Assembly (NCBI GenBank): GCA_020631735.1
Contig: CM036188.1
Span: 15,790,214 to 15,854,213, forward strand
From: Saccharum officinarum
Taxonomy: Eukaryota > Streptophyta > Magnoliopsida > Poales > Poaceae
DNA: 64,000 nucleotides
Reading direction: 5' to 3'
Both the position numbers and the translations under genes were made by a program. This document shows, in pieces, positions 12,011-24,737 of the stretch. The notes beneath the pieces are model-generated. The model saw only the letters and a list, made by a program, of their open reading frames with translations. It ran no database searches and was not told the origin of the DNA. Position 1 is the stretch's first letter. Each line of letters opens with the position of its first letter.

Positions 12011-13221
12011 AGTGCACGTGCTGGCTTGGGTTTGTGTTTATCCACGTGTCCAACAGATGTGGCAATGTGGATCTTCAGTTGAATCCCTGTGACGCCCCCT
12101 CTCCAACGAACAAGCAGAGTAGAACCAACAAGCTAGATAAATGATTACCAGGCTGCGTCTATCACCTCAAAATGATGCTGCTCGATCTAGTCTGGTGCTA
12201 CATGTGATGTTGATACTTCGAACTGAAAATAGCTGTGCAGAGGAGCTTGCAGAAGTTGCTCCCTATATGAGGACAGTTTAGTACTTCTGTAAAAAACAAT
12301 TTGAAGGTCACCAACGTGTGGCTGTTGTCACTCCCAGGACATTTTCTGTATGTTAAGCTACCACTTGGAATCTATTAGCCGAATGCTATTTTCTACTCTT
12401 TGGGCCTGTTGTATTAGCATTCGTTTGGCCAACCAGAAACACATAGCACAGGTTCACACACAGACCAAAAGATGAGACTCCTAAAGACCTTGGGGCCTTG
12501 TTATATATATGCTCTATGAAGTGCCAGAAAACTTTTTTTCTGACCCAATGGCAAATTTCAAGGACATCATTCCACCAAGTTTCAAGTCCTTAAGTTGTCC
12601 CAATCGATAAAACGTTCTGTGCCATCACTTTGTGATTCATGGATTACATACTTTATCCTGTGTACCTGATCAAGCTTTGTTTTGATCATATACGTAGTTA
12701 TATAGCTTGATTTATGATTTCCTAATGACTTAGGCTGAGAGTGCCAAGACCACTCGGTGCCAATGCAAATGTCCTCATTGTGAGATGTCCCAGGAAGACA
12801 TCACTTATGACCAAATGAAGGGGATGTTCGGTTGCTGAGCTTGTTGACGCATGAGTCCTGAGAGAATAAAGAAGAAGAAGCAGAAGAAATAATGTTCGAT
12901 GAGTGGTTCTCATGTCTTGTATCTTGGACGCCTTCGCATGTCTTACCTTGTCCCACATTAAAAGTCACTACGTCATCATGAATTAACAGAGCTAGTTTAT
13001 TAATCTTTTCATCAAGACGTGGACGCCATACACATATGTTTACCAAAAGGATTCTAGTTATTTCCATTTTTGCCATTAAGCTATTATATGAAAATAATTA
13101 AAAAATAATACATGTTCAGTGCTAGGTATACAGATAGCAAATCTGCACAACACATGTTATCATCCTCCCATGCTTTCAATAAAAATGCTGGTGCAATGAA
13201 TGGTATTCAACAGTAATTAAC
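12011..13221. other. No gene recognised
   Basis: AT-rich sequence with scattered short frames. The minus-strand frames at 12722-13076 have no recognisable domain, and no terminal repeats were seen. Confidence 0.4.
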
Positions 13222-13700
13222 ATGCCGAGTGTACGACAGTATGACTAGCGCTTGTATTGATTCCCTGTGTCACAATAGAGATGGGCCCCGTAATTATGAG
13301 TTGAGATAACTAGCAATTCTTGACCTTAACTGTGACACTCCCAAATCATCTTTCCTGCTGATAGACACATGGTAATAGTCCAATCTTGTCCCGATGAGCA
13401 AACCTTCATTACATTGCAAGATATGCCTATCTAGACAATTAAATGCATAGCAATAGAAAAAGAACATACCAACAATTGCCAACATATTAGCAGTGATATG
13501 AAAAAGTAATTAATCACCTTCAGCTCAATATATATATATGGTAGCAGTCTTTAGTTCTACCTCTAACTCAACAGAGGCCCCAAACAACACTAGGATAGTA
13601 GTATTGCCCAAAAGAAAGAGGATATATGGAAGTTGGAAAGGAAAGCTCATGCCTGGTCTGTAGGGAATGGGAGGCCAAAGGAATGTAGACACTAGATACA
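13222..13700. repeat. Dispersed low-copy repeat, unit C
   Basis: Diverged copy of unit A: TATGACTAGCGCTTGT near 13242, GATGAGCAAACCTTCATTAC, a CACCTTCAGCTCAATATATA block, CAACACTAGGATAG, then GGAGGCCAAAGGAATG. Just downstream GGTCAACTGGA is shared with about 26299. Confidence 0.65.
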
Positions 13701-13981
13701 TATTATCAGGGTCAACTGGAATGGGGTGTGATGTGGCTGCTTAGCCAAATCCCTGTGTCTCACCCCTCCCCTGTGGGAAGCTGGATGCTAGAACCAAACT
13801 GATTCAGTTATTACCTGGTTGCACGTTGCTTGATTAGTGACTATGGCTTGCTGCAGTAAAATTAATAAGAAAAAATGAGGGAAGCTGGCTCTTCATCCTT
13901 TCAATTAGTCATGTAAAGATTATTAACTAAAGCTATAATACTGTTGGACTCAAAATTATAGTATCTGTAACAAAGCCTGCA

Positions 13982-14094
13982 TTAGGAAATAAGCTACCTA
14001 GCTCTGCATCACGGTGTCAGGTACTTGTGTGTCATTGTATTGTCATGCTCGCTTGCTTAGGAAATAAGCTACCTAGCTCTGCATCACGGTGTCA
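13982..14094. repeat. 38-bp direct repeat, period 75 bp
   Basis: The block beginning TTAGGAAATAAGCTACCTAG and ending CACGGTGTCA occurs at 13982-14019 and again, unchanged, at 14057-14094. The two are separated by unique sequence. Confidence 0.9.
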
Positions 14095-14505
14095 ATCGTA
14101 CATGCAGGCTGCTAGACCTTGATGCGGCAAATCGATGATTCGTGGTTCCTGAAGCTGAAGTGATCCACCACTGATCAGCCGAAGACGAAGTGTCCTATGC
14201 GGCATGTTGTGGCACCTGCCTGCAGTTACTAGTAGGCCTAATGGGCTGTATCTAATTTGACATCAAATAGACTCAACACTTAGGTTGCATTTAAGAGGGC
14301 TGGACTTGTGTCTGTTTCAAATACTCCATGCCGGAAAACAATGTCAGGGTTCACATTGAATATACGGTCGGATTCATTGGAACCAACACAGCTCAGAGTC
14401 ATTCTGAAGAACCTATTTCAGTTACAATGACCCCATGCATATGTATTGACGGGGTGGAGCACACTGCACACTGAGTGCTAGTCGTTCAATTACAAACTGT
14501 CTCAG

Positions 14506-14880
14506 TTCAAACCTAGAAGAACAGGTGGCCAACGATTGGCCGAAAATCTGGTTCTATCGTAAGGTTGACCTCAACAACAATGGCAAGCACTTCTTGGCTA
14601 CTGACATTTGACCTCAGGCAAGGTTGTTCACATTATCTGTCCTTTTCAATAACGATAGGAATCATTTTCTTGTGGTTGTGAGGAAGTTGTGCAGGACACA
14701 CAGTGGCCGGCCACAATCTTGTTGAGTTCCGCTGTGCTCGACCTCTTCTGGTTGCTAAGGGGTGGAAAGATACTAAGGTTCATGTTTTTCCTATAGGAGA
14801 GGTCTGGAAGAATTACTTCGAAAAGCACCAGGAGCACAGTGTCTCTAGAGAAAATATTATCAGCTTCGTTGATCATGCTT
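14506..14880 (+). pseudogene. TE-derived gag-like ORF fragment
   Basis: Three pieces read in different plus frames. One has DWPKIWFYRKVDL and NGKHFLATDI and ends in TGA near 14611. The second has NHFLVVVRKLCRTHSGR at about 14655-14710. The third has ARPLLVAKGWKD and SFVDHA and ends in TGA at 14881. Such WFYRKV and VVLRKLCR blocks are familiar from grass retrotransposon gag-like reading frames, but I cannot name the family. Frameshifts between pieces make it a pseudogene. The minus-strand frame at 14646-14876 is a shadow. Confidence 0.5.
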
Positions 14881-15438
14881 GAAGATGTAGTTCACAGTAT
14901 AAAATGGTTTTGAGATAATCATTTGAAGAGTTGTGAAAATCCTATTGCTAAATCCTGTTCTACTATGTAACCAGTACTACCAAATTGACAGGACACTGCA
15001 GAAAATGCTGATGGACTCATGGAGGCCACCACTGTCACTCGTAATTCCACAAATAGCTGTAGTTAGACATCATGGCTCCAAGCATCAAAACATTATTATT
15101 AATACCTGAGAGGGGCGAAACGGTAAAAAACGCCGCCAAATGGAGTCCTAGAATCCTATGTTCGTTGCACAAAAATAAGTTAGGTGTAGTCCAGTACATG
15201 TTCGTCATAAGTATTTTTATACATAGCAGTATCTTTGTGGTACCATAGGTGCAATGTATTCATGGTTGTGAAGTTATAAAATACTAGCAAAAATGCACGT
15301 GCGTTGCAACGGAGTCATTATCAGTTTATAACTTATGTCTAATTCGCCTTTCACACTCAGTGATGGTGGCCTCGAGCTTGTCATATGGTAGATGGGGTCA
15401 CGGGGGCAATGACAGTGCAGTTGGCTGAGGAGGTGGAG
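14881..15438. other. No gene; contains a common grass repeat motif
   Basis: GCACGTGCGTTGCAACGG at about 15295-15312 resembles GTGCCAATGCGTTGCAACGG at about 23554-23573, a motif seen at the ends of many grass repeats. No borders are visible. Confidence 0.4.
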
Positions 15439-18171
15439 TGTAACACCCTAAAATTTTGAAAAGAAGAAAAATAGGAGAAATATGATTTTTGTATATTTTT
15501 GTGAGCATGCAAACTTAGAATGATAATAATTTTTATAAATTTTAAAAAAAATCAAATATAAGGGTAGAAACATGATTGAGCATTCATGCTGCTGCATTTG
15601 AAGTTTTGTATTGAGTGGTTTAAATCAAATTCAAATTTGATTTAAAAATCATTTGAAAAATGAATTTGAAAAATTAGAAAAGGATTTCTTATTCTCTCTC
15701 TGCTTTCGGGCCGGTTTTCTTCACGGCCCAGTGCGTGCGGCCCGCTCTTCCCTCCCTCCCGGCCGGCCTCCTCCTCCTGGGCCGAGCCCAAGTCGCGGCT
15801 GCTGGCCCGTCTTCACGCGCGCGCGGCCGCGTCCCGCACCGAGCCGCTGACGAGTCGGTCCCACCTGTCAGTGACCGCCTCCCCTTTCCTTTCTTCTTCC
15901 TCCGGCTCTTTCCATCGACGAACACTGATTCGGTGATCCGAATCCCCTTCGAAATCTCCCTCCTTTCCATAACCAGTGACGCCTCCGGGCTATAAAACGG
16001 AACCCCGTGCCTCCCCGCTTCTCATTGAGCCCCTAAAATCCTAGCCTCGACATCCCGGGAAGGCCACCGTCGAAGCTCCGCCTCCACCGCCGCCTTGCCG
16101 AGCTAGCCGCCGCTCTCCGGTTGCTCTCCAGTTTCGTTCTCGCGCGGGGTAAGGTCGCGATGATGCGCTCTTTCTTTTGGTACTTTCGGTTTTGGCGATT
16201 GGTGCTCGGGATGGTCCTCTTCGCAAGCTCCGGCGAGCTCGGGTTCCATCCGGCGATGGCGCCGCCGTCGGGATTACTGTAGCCGCCGACGTTCTCTTTT
16301 TCCCTCACCCCGATCCGATCTCAGCCGTCCGTTTTGAATCGGACGGATCTTATTTAATGATACCGGTTCGCGTGAACTTTTGTAAAAGAGACCCTAAACT
16401 TTTGTGTTATTGAACCCGCGGTCCAAAGCGTAAACCGGAAAATACGTTTTGATTAAATGAAAACATAATTCGTTTCGGAAAAGAAAAATACGCTTTCTGA
16501 TATTTACAGTTTTGCCATTTAATTTGTTTTAGTCGTAGAATCTCCGTTTTAACTCCGATTTGACCCGTTCAAATTGCGTTAGGTTCATATTTGCGAGCTC
16601 TACATGATGATAGAACTGTTCAGTAGGTTTGTAATAATTTATTTTCGAGCTTGAATAAAAGTAATTATTTATCTATAGGAAATCTTCGTAAATTCATAAC
16701 TTTATCGTTTTAGCTCCGTTTTTCGTGATCTTCGCGTCTGTGTGATCCTAGCGAGTTGTAGATTCATTTTAAAGACTTTTTATCTTATTTTCTTACTGTT
16801 GATGTATTGTTCTAATTATAGTCTTGTTTGTCTATGCATGATTGCCTCTGGATGAATGTTGTTGCTATTGTTGATCGAGTATAGACGGTGAGCAATTCGT
16901 TGGAGATCAAGAGTTTTACTACGAACAAGATCACCAGGACCAGTTTGAGCAAGGCAAGTATAGCATGGGATTATCCTTGTTGTCCTATTCATATTAAGCA
17001 AATAATATCATTATGCATATATTCCTTGATAAGGATGACTTAGTGTTGATCTTATTCCTTGATACCTATTATACTGCATGGATTAGTATTGCTAGTGCTC
17101 AACTTGAACTATGATCATGTAATTTGACTAATGGAATATGCAATAAACATTAAAAGATGATTTTAATACTGTTTAAGGGTACTAGAGCATGGGGTTACTT
17201 TGGTGCTCTTGTTACTCTCCATAAGGACTCATCTATAAGCGAAAATCCGGAATTTACAGTACAACTGTGAGGGCTAAAATGGCTCTGGCTTTAGTCATAT
17301 AGAAGGACCTTTTCTAGCTTGTTAGAGGTATTCCTTTATGGCGTAAGAATGGCTTGACGAATCGGGTATAGTGCGGCCTCTGTCCTCATGTGTATAGGCT
17401 GCGTGTTATTGTGCCATCAGGAAGGGGGGCTCTACATCTGTTTGCCGAGTGAAATCTAATGGCCCTAACTTATTAGACGAACCTTCGAAAGACTTCATAG
17501 TGAACCCTGCCGACCTTCCTTGGAAGTGGGTCAAGAGATTAGCTACCTCGGGCGAAAGGGTTAATCACGACTCACAATGAAAGTGTACAACCTCTGCAGA
17601 GTGTAAAACTGTTATAACAGCCGTGCTCACGGTCACGAGTGGACTTGGACCCTTATGGAATAGTGGATCATTACTAATGAATATGTTTTTGCTATTCGTT
17701 AATCATTTCACATGGATCATATGTTTATTGATTATATTGAGACACTTTGATATCATTGATATACTGAATTAATGCTATTTAAAAGCTACATGCTGATAAA
17801 CCTATGTTATGCCTTTGAGCCTCATGAACCCCATGTTACATTTGTTGAGTACGAGATGTACTTACGCTTGTTTATTTTTCTTACTTGGATAAAAATCCCG
17901 GATGGGTAACAGATGGTGCAAGTAGTGACTACTTCTACTTTCCGGAAGATTACTAGACTTGCTGTCAACCAGTCAATGTGCCTGTGATTGGAGCTACCAC
18001 GAGAGTTTATATTTTACTTCCGCTATATATTTGTAAAGACTATGTGTTATTAATCGTGATGTAATAACATTTGTGATGATACATCCTTTATAATTTGTTA
18101 ACTTATGTGTGATTGATCTCTGGGCACACATAAGGGTATGCATTCCATTTGGTCGATAAATGCGTGTGACA
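15439..18171 (+). mobile_element. Solo LTR 2 (same family as solo LTR 1)
   Basis: A 2733-bp LTR begins TGTAACACCC and ends CGTGTGACA, with a perfect 5-bp target duplication TGGAG (15434-15438 and 18172-18176). The first kilobase is a close relative of solo LTR 1, including the GC-rich leader and TATA. The middle (about 16950-17300) is nearly the same as solo LTR 3 and unlike LTR 1. The segment around 17365-17650 again follows LTR 1. No internal region remains. Confidence 0.92.
15991..15997 (+). promoter_or_regulatory. TATA box of solo LTR 2
   Basis: TATAAAA in the context GGGCTATAAAACGG is conserved with 8736 in solo LTR 1 and is followed by a CT-rich stretch. Confidence 0.65.
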
Positions 18172-18176
18172 TGGAG

Positions 18177-18858
18177 GCACATCGAAGGTGCGACCGAGGT
18201 AAACCGGACGTGTATCCCATTTGGTGGCTGCAACAGAGCTAGGGCTCCCCTCACCTGCCATGGCTAGGGTCAGGGGACTTGCCCGCTACCATTTTTGATC
18301 CAATATTGCAAGAAGGAGATAGGTAAGGTTCCGATTTTTTGGAGACCAAGCACAAAGACTGCGGGAGCGGAGGCCAATGGGTGCACATAGTTGTTAGGAA
18401 GGGACCGGCAAAGCCCTCGATTTAACGGTTTGTTTAGTCCAGTCGATCGAACTGCTGGTATAGTATGGTTATTTGAGTCAAAATTTCATACTTAATACAA
18501 ACCAACAACATGGTGTAGTAGAAAGGGATGAGTTTCTTAACCTATAGGTTGTGAGTTTGATTCCTCTCTATATGTTTTTTCTTCTATTCTATTTCCTCCA
18601 TTTTTTCTTTCATGTGCACAACCTCCTCACTATTCTATTTCCTCCAATTTTATCCTTCATGCGCACAACCTACACAGGCCAGACTTGAATTCTGAGGAGG
18701 GGCATGTGAATCACGGTCATCGTAGTGAGGTGTGCAGCTGAGAACCGGCCGTGCATGGGCGGCACAAACCGTGTGGGTGAAGCCCTGCCCTGAAGTGTGG
18801 GCGGCATGAGCCATGTCGGTGAAGCCCCACCCCAGACCTCCTGCTCCACGCATACGTT
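18177..18858. other. Short interval between two solo LTRs
   Basis: A weak tRNA-like arrangement at about 18511-18575 has GGTGTAGTAGAAAGG (A-box-like) and, about 30 bp on, GTGAGTTTGATTCC (B-box-like). It is followed by a T- and CT-rich run and may be the head of an old SINE. No coding frame is recognisable. Confidence 0.35.
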
Positions 18859-19505
18859 GTAGGTGTCACACCTAAAATTTCCTATTTTAGGTTGTGCATG
18901 AAAAACACTAAATAAAATAAATAATTTTAATATTTGAATAAAACTTATCCGATAAATTAAGTTGCTGCTAATTTAAATATAGAAAATTGTGGTTTTAAAC
19001 TTTTTCATATTAATTTGATAATGTGGTGTTTGTGTGATGCTTGTCTTTGGTGTTAGTGAGAGCTATTATTTTCAAAATAACATAGGACGACGTTTACTTC
19101 TCATCGGAAAACTTTTTGGTATTTTCTGGATTTAAAATTTCAATTTCCGTGAGCTTAATCTTTTTCCTTGATCTCTTCATCAATCTTTTCATGAGCTCTA
19201 AATACTTTATTTGGGTTCGTCACATTCTAAAACATCTTTGAGAATTTTCCCTGAATTTTCGGAGCCTTCAGGGTATTTTTCGTGGCTTAAAATTCCATTC
19301 TGGACTTTTCTATAATTATTTTATCCATGAAATTAATTAATTCCGAAAATAATAAAATATCTCAGATTTTCTCCTGCGCAAAGGCCCATGTCTTTATTTA
19401 CTAATGGGATTTAATAATTAATTAGGCCTATTAGTAAAGGTGGATGGTGCAACGTCAATTAGCATCATATCGCTAGTTGACATGGAGGTGGAGAGTTTTC
19501 CTCCC

Positions 19506-19513
19506 TATATATA
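19506..19513 (+). promoter_or_regulatory. TATA box of solo LTR 3
   Basis: TATATATA in CCTCCCTATATATACG lies at a position comparable to the TATA boxes of the two other LTRs, upstream of the leader. Confidence 0.5.
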
Positions 19514-22500
19514 CGTACCTATACCTTGGGTAAAAGCACATCAAAAACTACCGTAAGAGGAGCCCCTAGTTTGGGAAATCTCTGATGTAGTAAATTATAT
19601 ATTTTTTTCCTCCTTCTCTTGCCACCCTGTTTCAGATCTCGCCGAAGTTCTGCATCTATAGCTTGCGTTCCGGCGAACTTCCGACGAAGGTTCGGCGAGC
19701 TTTTCCGGCCACGTTTCTCGTCTCCGGTGAAAACCATCACTGTTGTAAGGTAGTCCTCATCGTTCTCTACGCCGTAGTATACTCGTTTTCTCGAATCCGT
19801 GTTCATTTGATCGTGTTCCTAATTTATCTCTCTTTTCCGGCGAACCTCCATGTGTTGCATCGATCGTCGTCCTCCAGCCATCCATGACTCATATCTTCAG
19901 GCCAATCGCACCTGTCGCCTTGAGACATCTCTCCGCAGGCCTTAGGCAATGTCGCGTTGTCACCCGTGCCTCTCTGCAGTCTGCACGTCCAGCAGCAGAG
20001 GCAGCAACGCCGGTTGCATGCGGCCGCTCCGGCAGTGCTCCAAGCGGGCCTCAGCGAGCCACCACCAGCAGCTGCGGTTGCGGTTGCGCCAGTTCACTGC
20101 CGCTGCAGGCTGGCCGACCTCTGGCGATGTCCTTTTTCCCGCACGAGTGTCAGCAGCAGCCGCCATGGCCATTGTCTTGAGCCTACGAATCCGTACAGGT
20201 ATATAGGTACAAGATGAAATATTTACGAGATTGCCACCAGCACTAAATTAATCACCGTTTAATCATTTTAACTCCGTTTTGCTTGGTTCGAATTGTCATG
20301 GTTTCGTAAAGTCGCGCTCTACGCGGTAATACCAACGTTGGTCATGTCTCATAATTATAAATTTACTGATTTAGAAACTTTTTGATTAATAATTATTTAA
20401 TCGCTGTTAATTAGAAAATAACTAAGGGTTGCAATTCCATTCGCGTCGTGTCGTGTTTGTGTCAACGTAAACTATGTATTAGTAAAGATATTTATCATGT
20501 CACTTGATTATGAATTTATTAATTTAAATAGTAATTAGATTAATATATTTATTTAATAGCTTTCCAATTAAAAGAAATTCCGGTTTAAATCCGTTCTTGT
20601 TGTTTTGCAATAGTGCTAATCGAAGTTATGTGTTAGCAACAATGTTTAACATGTCTTACATCTTTAAAATTTATAAGTTAGATATTAATTTGATTTATGC
20701 TCGTGTAATTGAGTTTCTAATTAAATGCAACACGGGTTTATACTTTAGTCTGTCCTAAATTAATGTTAATCTAATTAATATTAAACTAAATATCTTTTGA
20801 ATTATAAGATGTTTAGTTCAACCTTGAAACATAAGTGCTTTCGTTCAGTTGCCACATGTTTTCTATAGTTCAATATTAAATTGATTAATATGATTAGTGT
20901 ACAGTATATTTTAAATTAAAATTTGCTTAGCCTAAATACGTTACATACATGATAGACTTGTGTAGATAATTTCATATTACAGTACGTATCTGCTCTTCAT
21001 AGTTATACGACTTTAATCCTCGAGCATTTATTCGTTTGAAATCTATTTTGCTCCAATTAAGTTGCGTTAGAGTCGCATCGATGTTCTCTGTGCAATAGTA
21101 CTAATGTTTTTCATGTCATATGCTTTTCCTTATATAGCTGAATATTATATTAATTAATATGTTTGTTATTAGTTTTATAATTAAAAATAATATATAATCT
21201 TGTCACGTCAGTCCTTTGTAACTAAGCATGAACTTAGCTAATGGCAACTTAAATATGTTTAAATTATAATTTATTTAGCCCAAGCACATGTCTCATATAA
21301 TTGGAATAGTTGTTCTCACATGTTCTTTTATCTCTGCAAAGTCGGCAATACTTATAAATAAAATATGACCAGGGTTAAACCTAGCTTTGTAATTCAGTTG
21401 ATTAATCTAATTTTAAAATATTTCTTCAGAATGTTTATCACCTTATTTCAATAACTAACTACGTTATGTTGTAATCGTCTCGATAGTCGTGTGTCCTCTT
21501 TAATGGTAGCTCCATTATCCGTCGTTCTTGCGTTTTCGTGACTGTAGCAACATACCGTGTCATTTAGTGTGCTCTCTTTTAAAACGTTTCTTTTGTTTGA
21601 TGCATGTTCTTAGTTGTGTTTGTTGTTTGTCTACTGTGCTTGGTTGCTACGAGTAGAAGAAAGACTATCTGTGAGCGCCGAAGATACGAAGATGAAAACC
21701 AGAAGCTGAGTGCCAGAAGTTGCAAATAAAAGATTAAGTTGAGGTTTTTCAGAGCAAGTTGCTTTGGACATAAAGCAAGTTCTAAGGCAAGTATAGCATG
21801 AGATTTCCTTGTTGTCCTATTCACATTAAGCAAATAATATCATTATGCATATATTCCTTGTTAAGGATGACTTAGTGTTGATCTTATTCCTTGATACCTA
21901 TTATATTGCATGGATTAGTATTGCTAGTGTTTAATATGAACTATGATCATGTAATTTGACTAATGGAATATGCAATAAACAATAAAAGATGATTTTTATT
22001 ACTGTTAAAGGGTACTAGAGCATGGGGTTGCTTTGGTGCTCTCGTTACTCTCCATAAGGACTTATCTGTAAGCGAAAATTCGGGATTTACAATACAACTG
22101 TGAGGGCTAAAATGGCTCTAGCTTTAGTCATATAGAAGGACCTTTTCTAGCTTATTAGAGGTTACCCTTGTGGCGCCAATGGGGTAGAGCAGACTGTGGA
22201 TCCCTGCGTGGTAGAATCACATAGACTGACTTTGGAAACCTAGCGGCCCTAACTTGTTAGACGAACCTTTGAAAGATTTCATAGTGAACCCTGCCGACCT
22301 TCCTTGGTAGTGGGTCAAGAGGCTGATCACCTCGGGCGAAAGGGTAAATCATGACTCACAGTGAAAGTGTACAACCTCTGCAGAGTGTAAAACTGTTATA
22401 ACAGCCGTGCTCACGGTCACAAGTGGCCTTGGACCCTTACGGAATAGATGATCACTAATGACTATAAATATATTTTTGCTATTCATTATTCATCTTTACA

Positions 22501-22594
22501 TTGATCATATGTTTATTGTGGGATTAATGCAAGCCTGATGCTACTCATATGATAAAACTGTGATAATTAAAAGCTAAATGCAGTAAACCAGTGT

Positions 22595-22694
22595 CTGATG
22601 CCTCATGAACCCCATGTTATATTTGTTGAGTTCGACATGGAAGCCTGATGCCTCATGAACCCCATGTTATATTTGTTGAGTTCGACATGGACTC
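22595..22694. repeat. 50-bp tandem duplication in solo LTR 3
   Basis: Two consecutive 50-bp units start at 22595 and 22645, each beginning CTGATGCCTCATGAACCCCA. Solo LTRs 1 and 2 have a single copy. Confidence 0.85.
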
Positions 22695-23004
22695 ACTCTT
22701 GCTATTTCCAGTGTGTAGTAAGGTGCTGCTTAGAAGAAGAATAAAGGTATAGTGGAGTTTCCTAGAAGACTGATAGAAGTGCTAGGCATATGTTACCCCC
22801 AGTCAGCCGTCCCTGGGAAGAATGGAGCCTGAAGTTTAGTCACCGTTCCGCGATACTCTGATGTAAGTATTTAATATAGCTATATCTGCGTTATATAATA
22901 ACATTTTTTCTGATACTCTTTCATTCTGGCATATGTGTGGACTTCCTGGGCACACATATGATGAGCCTGGTTTTATTCTTTAGAAAACCGGGTGTGACAG
23001 TAGG

Positions 23005-24737
23005 GTAGTCACGGTCACCGCTGGGAAGTTGCGCATGGGCTATGTGAGTTGCGCGCGGGGGAAACGACGGCGCAAGCGGGGAGAAGGCAAGTGCATGGGA
23101 AAGAAATGAACGAAAATTGTTCTGTGGGGGCTTGGCCTCCCAAGGAATTGGTGCCAGAGGCAGGATTTGGGTGCTCGAGTAAGGGCCCTGCTAAAGCTGT
23201 GTTTTTGACCTAGGCACCAATATTTAGCTATGGGCTCAAGTATGGACCCTACTGGAGTTGCTTTGAGGAAGATGTAGAAAGATGGGTCAGACTGTGGGAC
23301 TCGGATGAGTGGGTGCGGAAGTGAGCCTGTACCGAGTGACGGCTCGGAGGTGAGTGAGTGGTTGGGTTGTCCCAAAGAGGGGGTGCAGATAGTTCTGACA
23401 AGGGGGTGTGGAAGCGCCTGTAGCGTGTGCCTCTAGCGACGGACGACCATGAGGTGAGCATGTGGTTAGGCTGTTGGGAATAAGGGTTGGGCTAGGTTAG
23501 ATGAAAATTATTAGTTGGAGAGAAATTTGACCTTTTTAATATTACAACAAATGTGCCAATGCGTTGCAACGGATTTATGGAAAACAATGACAAAAATGGT
23601 ACATATCTATTTATGTTTATTATTATTTTATATAAAAATTAAAATTTATATTTATCTATGATCACCATGATATAAGTAAAATGTTACCAATATATATACT
23701 GAATTAAAATACAATCTTAGTATATTTTTCTCTAAAGATAACAATGTTTATTCATCATAGATATATATCATCACACATAACTTCAATTTTAAATATTATC
23801 CAATTGTTTGATTAGTTAGAGCATCGATTGATCTAATTTTAATAAAAATAAATTGTATTTTTAATCGTAACTACATCAACAAATTAACAATGGAAAGAGT
23901 TGATTGCAGTGATTATTTGTTTCATATATTTATGAGGAAAAATATATAGGACACGGCAAAATGGAAAAAGGAAAAAAGGGCATGTTATGAAACAAGACCC
24001 CTTGTAGAAGCATAAGAAAAAACAAAATCTACAGAAAAAACGTCAGACACGGTGTGCTAAAGGGAAAAAAGTAACAATCGCATTGGAAAAAAGAAATAGT
24101 CATGGACTACGTGATGGTGATGGACTCCAAATGACCATAAAGCATATATCTGTTCCTACGTTATCCACTCCTATTAATGTGGATTTGTTATATTTGATTA
24201 AACACACATATTGTGACATCATGCATATAAAATACACATGCATGCATGAGAGATAAATAAATATGTTATGTTTCAGCAACCCTAAAAAATAATTTCTACA
24301 TTAATGATACTAAACAAAATGTTTAAATTATTATAACCATGGCATTGTGTAAGCTGTTACCTTCGATAAATTTATACACTTTAACTAAAACATTTGGCAC
24401 ATTTTATTGATAGTATAATCATTACTGCATAAAACACTCTTTGGTAATAAAATTCAAACACCTTGAGAAGTAGGGAGGATAGTGCAGACTACAAGTGGCT
24501 ATATCTTTGTGCCATTTGAGATTTCTTTGGTGCAAACAGTCATTATAAGGCATAATATTAATATTCTCTTGAGGGTAGCATTACGAATCCTAGATCTCCT
24601 GTCAAGCTCTAAACTGGTCTTAGCAACGTAGTGTAGGTTTAAAATGTCTATTCATGCCATCGTTGTACATAAGAGTGCAGTCTACAACATAAAGTCTTTA
24701 TTCTTGAATGTACAAAAGGATACCAGTAAATGATATA
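23005..24737. other. No gene recognised
   Basis: GC-rich to about 23470, then strongly AT-rich. The minus-strand frames at 23040-23461 are not recognisable. It holds the GCGTTGCAACGG motif noted under 14881-15438. Confidence 0.4.

Larger units (their letters stand above)
18864..22999 (+). mobile_element. Solo LTR 3 (related subfamily)
   Basis: A 4136-bp LTR begins TGTCACACC and ends GGGTGTGACA, with a perfect 5-bp target duplication GTAGG (18859-18863 and 23000-23004). Its 5' two thirds is unlike LTRs 1 and 2 and very AT-rich after about 20200. From about 21785 it joins the common family block GGCAAGTATAGCATG through GCTCACGGTCAC. The GC-rich frames at 19884-20217 lie in the leader and look non-coding. 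No internal region remains. Confidence 0.9.
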
